From: Pseudomonadota bacterium
Lineage (GTDB): Bacteria; Pseudomonadota; Gammaproteobacteria; Burkholderiales; Methylophilaceae
Direction of reading: 5' to 3'
Assembly (NCBI GenBank): GCA_023459535.1
Contig: JAEWTK010000190.1
Coordinates: 1 to 8,740 of the forward strand
DNA: 8,740 nt
In this document: positions 7,772-8,740 of the stretch, piece by piece
Numbering within the stretch: position 1 is the stretch's first letter
Layout: every line of letters begins with the position of its first letter
Notes under the pieces: generated by a model
Database searches by the model: none
Seen by the model: the letters and a program-made list of their open reading frames with translations, nothing else
What the model was told of the DNA's origin: nothing
Program-made: the position numbers and the translations under genes

Positions 7772-7805
7772 TTTTTATTCTTTAGCGTATACAGAAAAAT
7801 CATAC

Positions 7806-8606
7806 ATGTCCCGTATTCAATCGACCTTCGCCGCACTTGCGCAACAGAAGAAAAAAGCGCTGATCCCCTACATTACTGCAGGAGATCCACATCCAGATCA
7901 TACCGTTAACCTGATGCATGCGCTGGTCGACAGCGGTGCCAACATGATAGAGCTGGGTATTCCGTTCTCCGATCCGATGGCGGACGGTCCGGTCATTCAG
8001 CGTGCCAGTGAGCGTGCGCTGGCGCATCATGTGGGGCTGGGCGATGTGTTGCAGATGGTTAAAACCTTCCGTGAGAAGGATACCAAGACGCCCGTGATCC
8101 TGATGGGTTATGCCAACCCGGTCGAAGCCATGGGCATCGAGAATTTTGCCGATCAGGCTAGGGCGGCAGGGGTCGATGGTGTGCTGACAGTCGACTATCC
8201 ACCAGAGGAATGCGGCGACTTCGTCGCGCTACTGAAGAGCCGTGAACTGGATCCGATCTTCCTGCTTTCCCCCACGACCGAAGCTTCACGCATCGATACC
8301 ATCGTGCAGCAGGCCAGTGGCTTCGTTTATTATGTTTCGCTCAAGGGTGTTACCGGCTCGCAGAATCTCGATATTGCGCAAGTTACCGAGAGATTGCAGG
8401 GTATACGCGGAAAGACCAACCTGCCGATAGGCGTGGGCTTTGGCGTGCGCGATGCTGAAACTGCGCGTCAGGTTGCGGAGATTGCCGATGCGATTGTGGT
8501 CGGTAGCCGCATGGTGCAGGAAATAGAAAATTCATCAGAACAAGCGCTGCTGGGCAATCTTGCTGCATTGACAAGCGAGTTGCGAGCTGCGATAGACTCC
8601 AACTAG
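7806..8606 (+). CDS. trpA: Tryptophan synthase alpha chain
   Basis: The 266-residue (beta/alpha)8-barrel enzyme cleaves indole-3-glycerol phosphate to indole and glyceraldehyde-3-phosphate, and hands the indole to TrpB. The catalytic residues fall at the same numbers as in Salmonella TrpA (268 residues): Glu49 in [10 protein letters not shown] and Asp60 in PMADGPVIQ. The mobile active-site loop GVTGSQ carries Thr183. The phosphate site is formed by GVGFGV (209-214) and VVGSR (231-235). PYITAGDP (21-28) is the conserved first strand. ATG 7806 gives the usual MSRI N terminus, but the 34-base gap after trpB is A/T-rich and shows no good Shine-Dalgarno sequence, in contrast to trpB and accD on either side. 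accD follows after 14 bases. Confidence 0.97.
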   Translation: MSRIQSTFAALAQQKKKALIPYITAGDPHPDHTVNLMHALVDSGANMIELGIPFSDPMADGPVIQRASERALAHHVGLGDVLQMVKTFREKDTKTPVILMGYANPVEAMGIENFADQARAAGVDGVLTVDYPPEECGDFVALLKSRELDPIFLLSPTTEASRIDTIVQQASGFVYYVSLKGVTGSQNLDIAQVTERLQGIRGKTNLPIGVGFGVRDAETARQVAEIADAIVVGSRMVQEIENSSEQALLGNLAALTSELRAAIDSN

Positions 8607-8608
8607 AC

Positions 8609-8614
8609 GAGGGG
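8609..8614 (+). promoter_or_regulatory. Ribosome binding site of accD
   Basis: GAGGGG (8609-8614) is 6 bases before ATG 8621 and only 2 bases after the trpA stop. There is no room for a promoter in the 14-base gap, so accD is read from the trp transcript or from a promoter inside trpA. Confidence 0.7.
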
Positions 8615-8620
8615 CATACC

Positions 8621-8740
8621 ATGAGCTGGTTGCAAAAACTATTACCGCCAAAAATCAATCGTGCGCAGGGCACAAGCAAAAAAGTTGTGCCTGAAGGCCT
8701 GTGGAGCAAATGCCCGTCCTGTGATGCCGTGCTGTATCGC
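8621..8740 (+). CDS. accD: Acetyl-CoA carboxylase carboxyltransferase beta subunit, N-terminal end (partial)
   Basis: Forty codons are visible before the window ends. The opening [12 protein letters not shown] and the block [18 protein letters not shown] are diagnostic of AccD. Cys31 and Cys34 form the first half of the Cys4 zinc ribbon that contacts RNA/DNA and the alpha subunit in the E. coli enzyme; the second Cys pair should lie just past the window edge. With AccA, the protein transfers the carboxyl group from biotin to acetyl-CoA to form malonyl-CoA for fatty acid synthesis. Its position immediately behind trpA is a widespread arrangement in Beta- and Gammaproteobacteria, often followed by folC, which cannot be seen here. 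Confidence 0.95.
   Translation, partial: MSWLQKLLPPKINRAQGTSKKVVPEGLWSKCPSCDAVLYR

Overview
This is an ordinary-looking chromosomal segment of a proteobacterium, most likely a betaproteobacterium. The basis is the gene order (leuB, asd, fimV, truA, trpF, trpB, trpA, accD), which is characteristic of Beta- and Gammaproteobacteria, and the close match of the protein motifs to those families. Naming a genus would be a guess. All genes lie on the + strand, coding density is very high, and I see no insertion sequence, phage gene, CRISPR array, tRNA or rRNA.

Layout. Positions 1-247 hold the 3' end of leuB (leucine synthesis). It is followed after 10 bases by asd (258-1370), the aspartate-semialdehyde dehydrogenase that feeds lysine, methionine, threonine and cell-wall diaminopimelate synthesis. 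A 137-base gap with AT-rich promoter-like sequence precedes fimV (GTG start at 1508, stop at 4363), a large inner-membrane peptidoglycan-binding polar hub protein. A perfect 9-bp GC-rich hairpin with a T-tract (4383-4409) ends the fimV transcript. Only 21 bases later begins a 222-residue multi-spanning membrane protein (4431-5099) that resembles the CbiQ/EcfT transmembrane component of energy-coupling-factor transporters; its stop overlaps the start of truA (5090-5875, tRNA pseudouridine synthase). An 83-base gap with a possible promoter and a small dyad leads to trpF (best start TTG 5959), which overlaps trpB (6569-7771). After 34 bases comes trpA (7806-8606), and 14 bases later the 5' end of accD (8621 onwards, acetyl-CoA carboxylase beta subunit).

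How the genes work together. TrpF, TrpB and TrpA catalyse the last steps of tryptophan synthesis, with TrpA and TrpB forming the channelled synthase complex. AccD then probably shares their transcript. LeuB and Asd belong to other amino-acid pathways. FimV is functionally unrelated to its neighbours; its location is a conserved synteny rather than a pathway.

No clear undescribed system is present. The points most worth a second look are the orphan EcfT-like protein, which sits just after a strong terminator and lacks a visible ribosome binding site; a degenerate repeated Leu-Asp-Phe motif in the cytoplasmic acidic linker of FimV; and the small dyad upstream of trpF.
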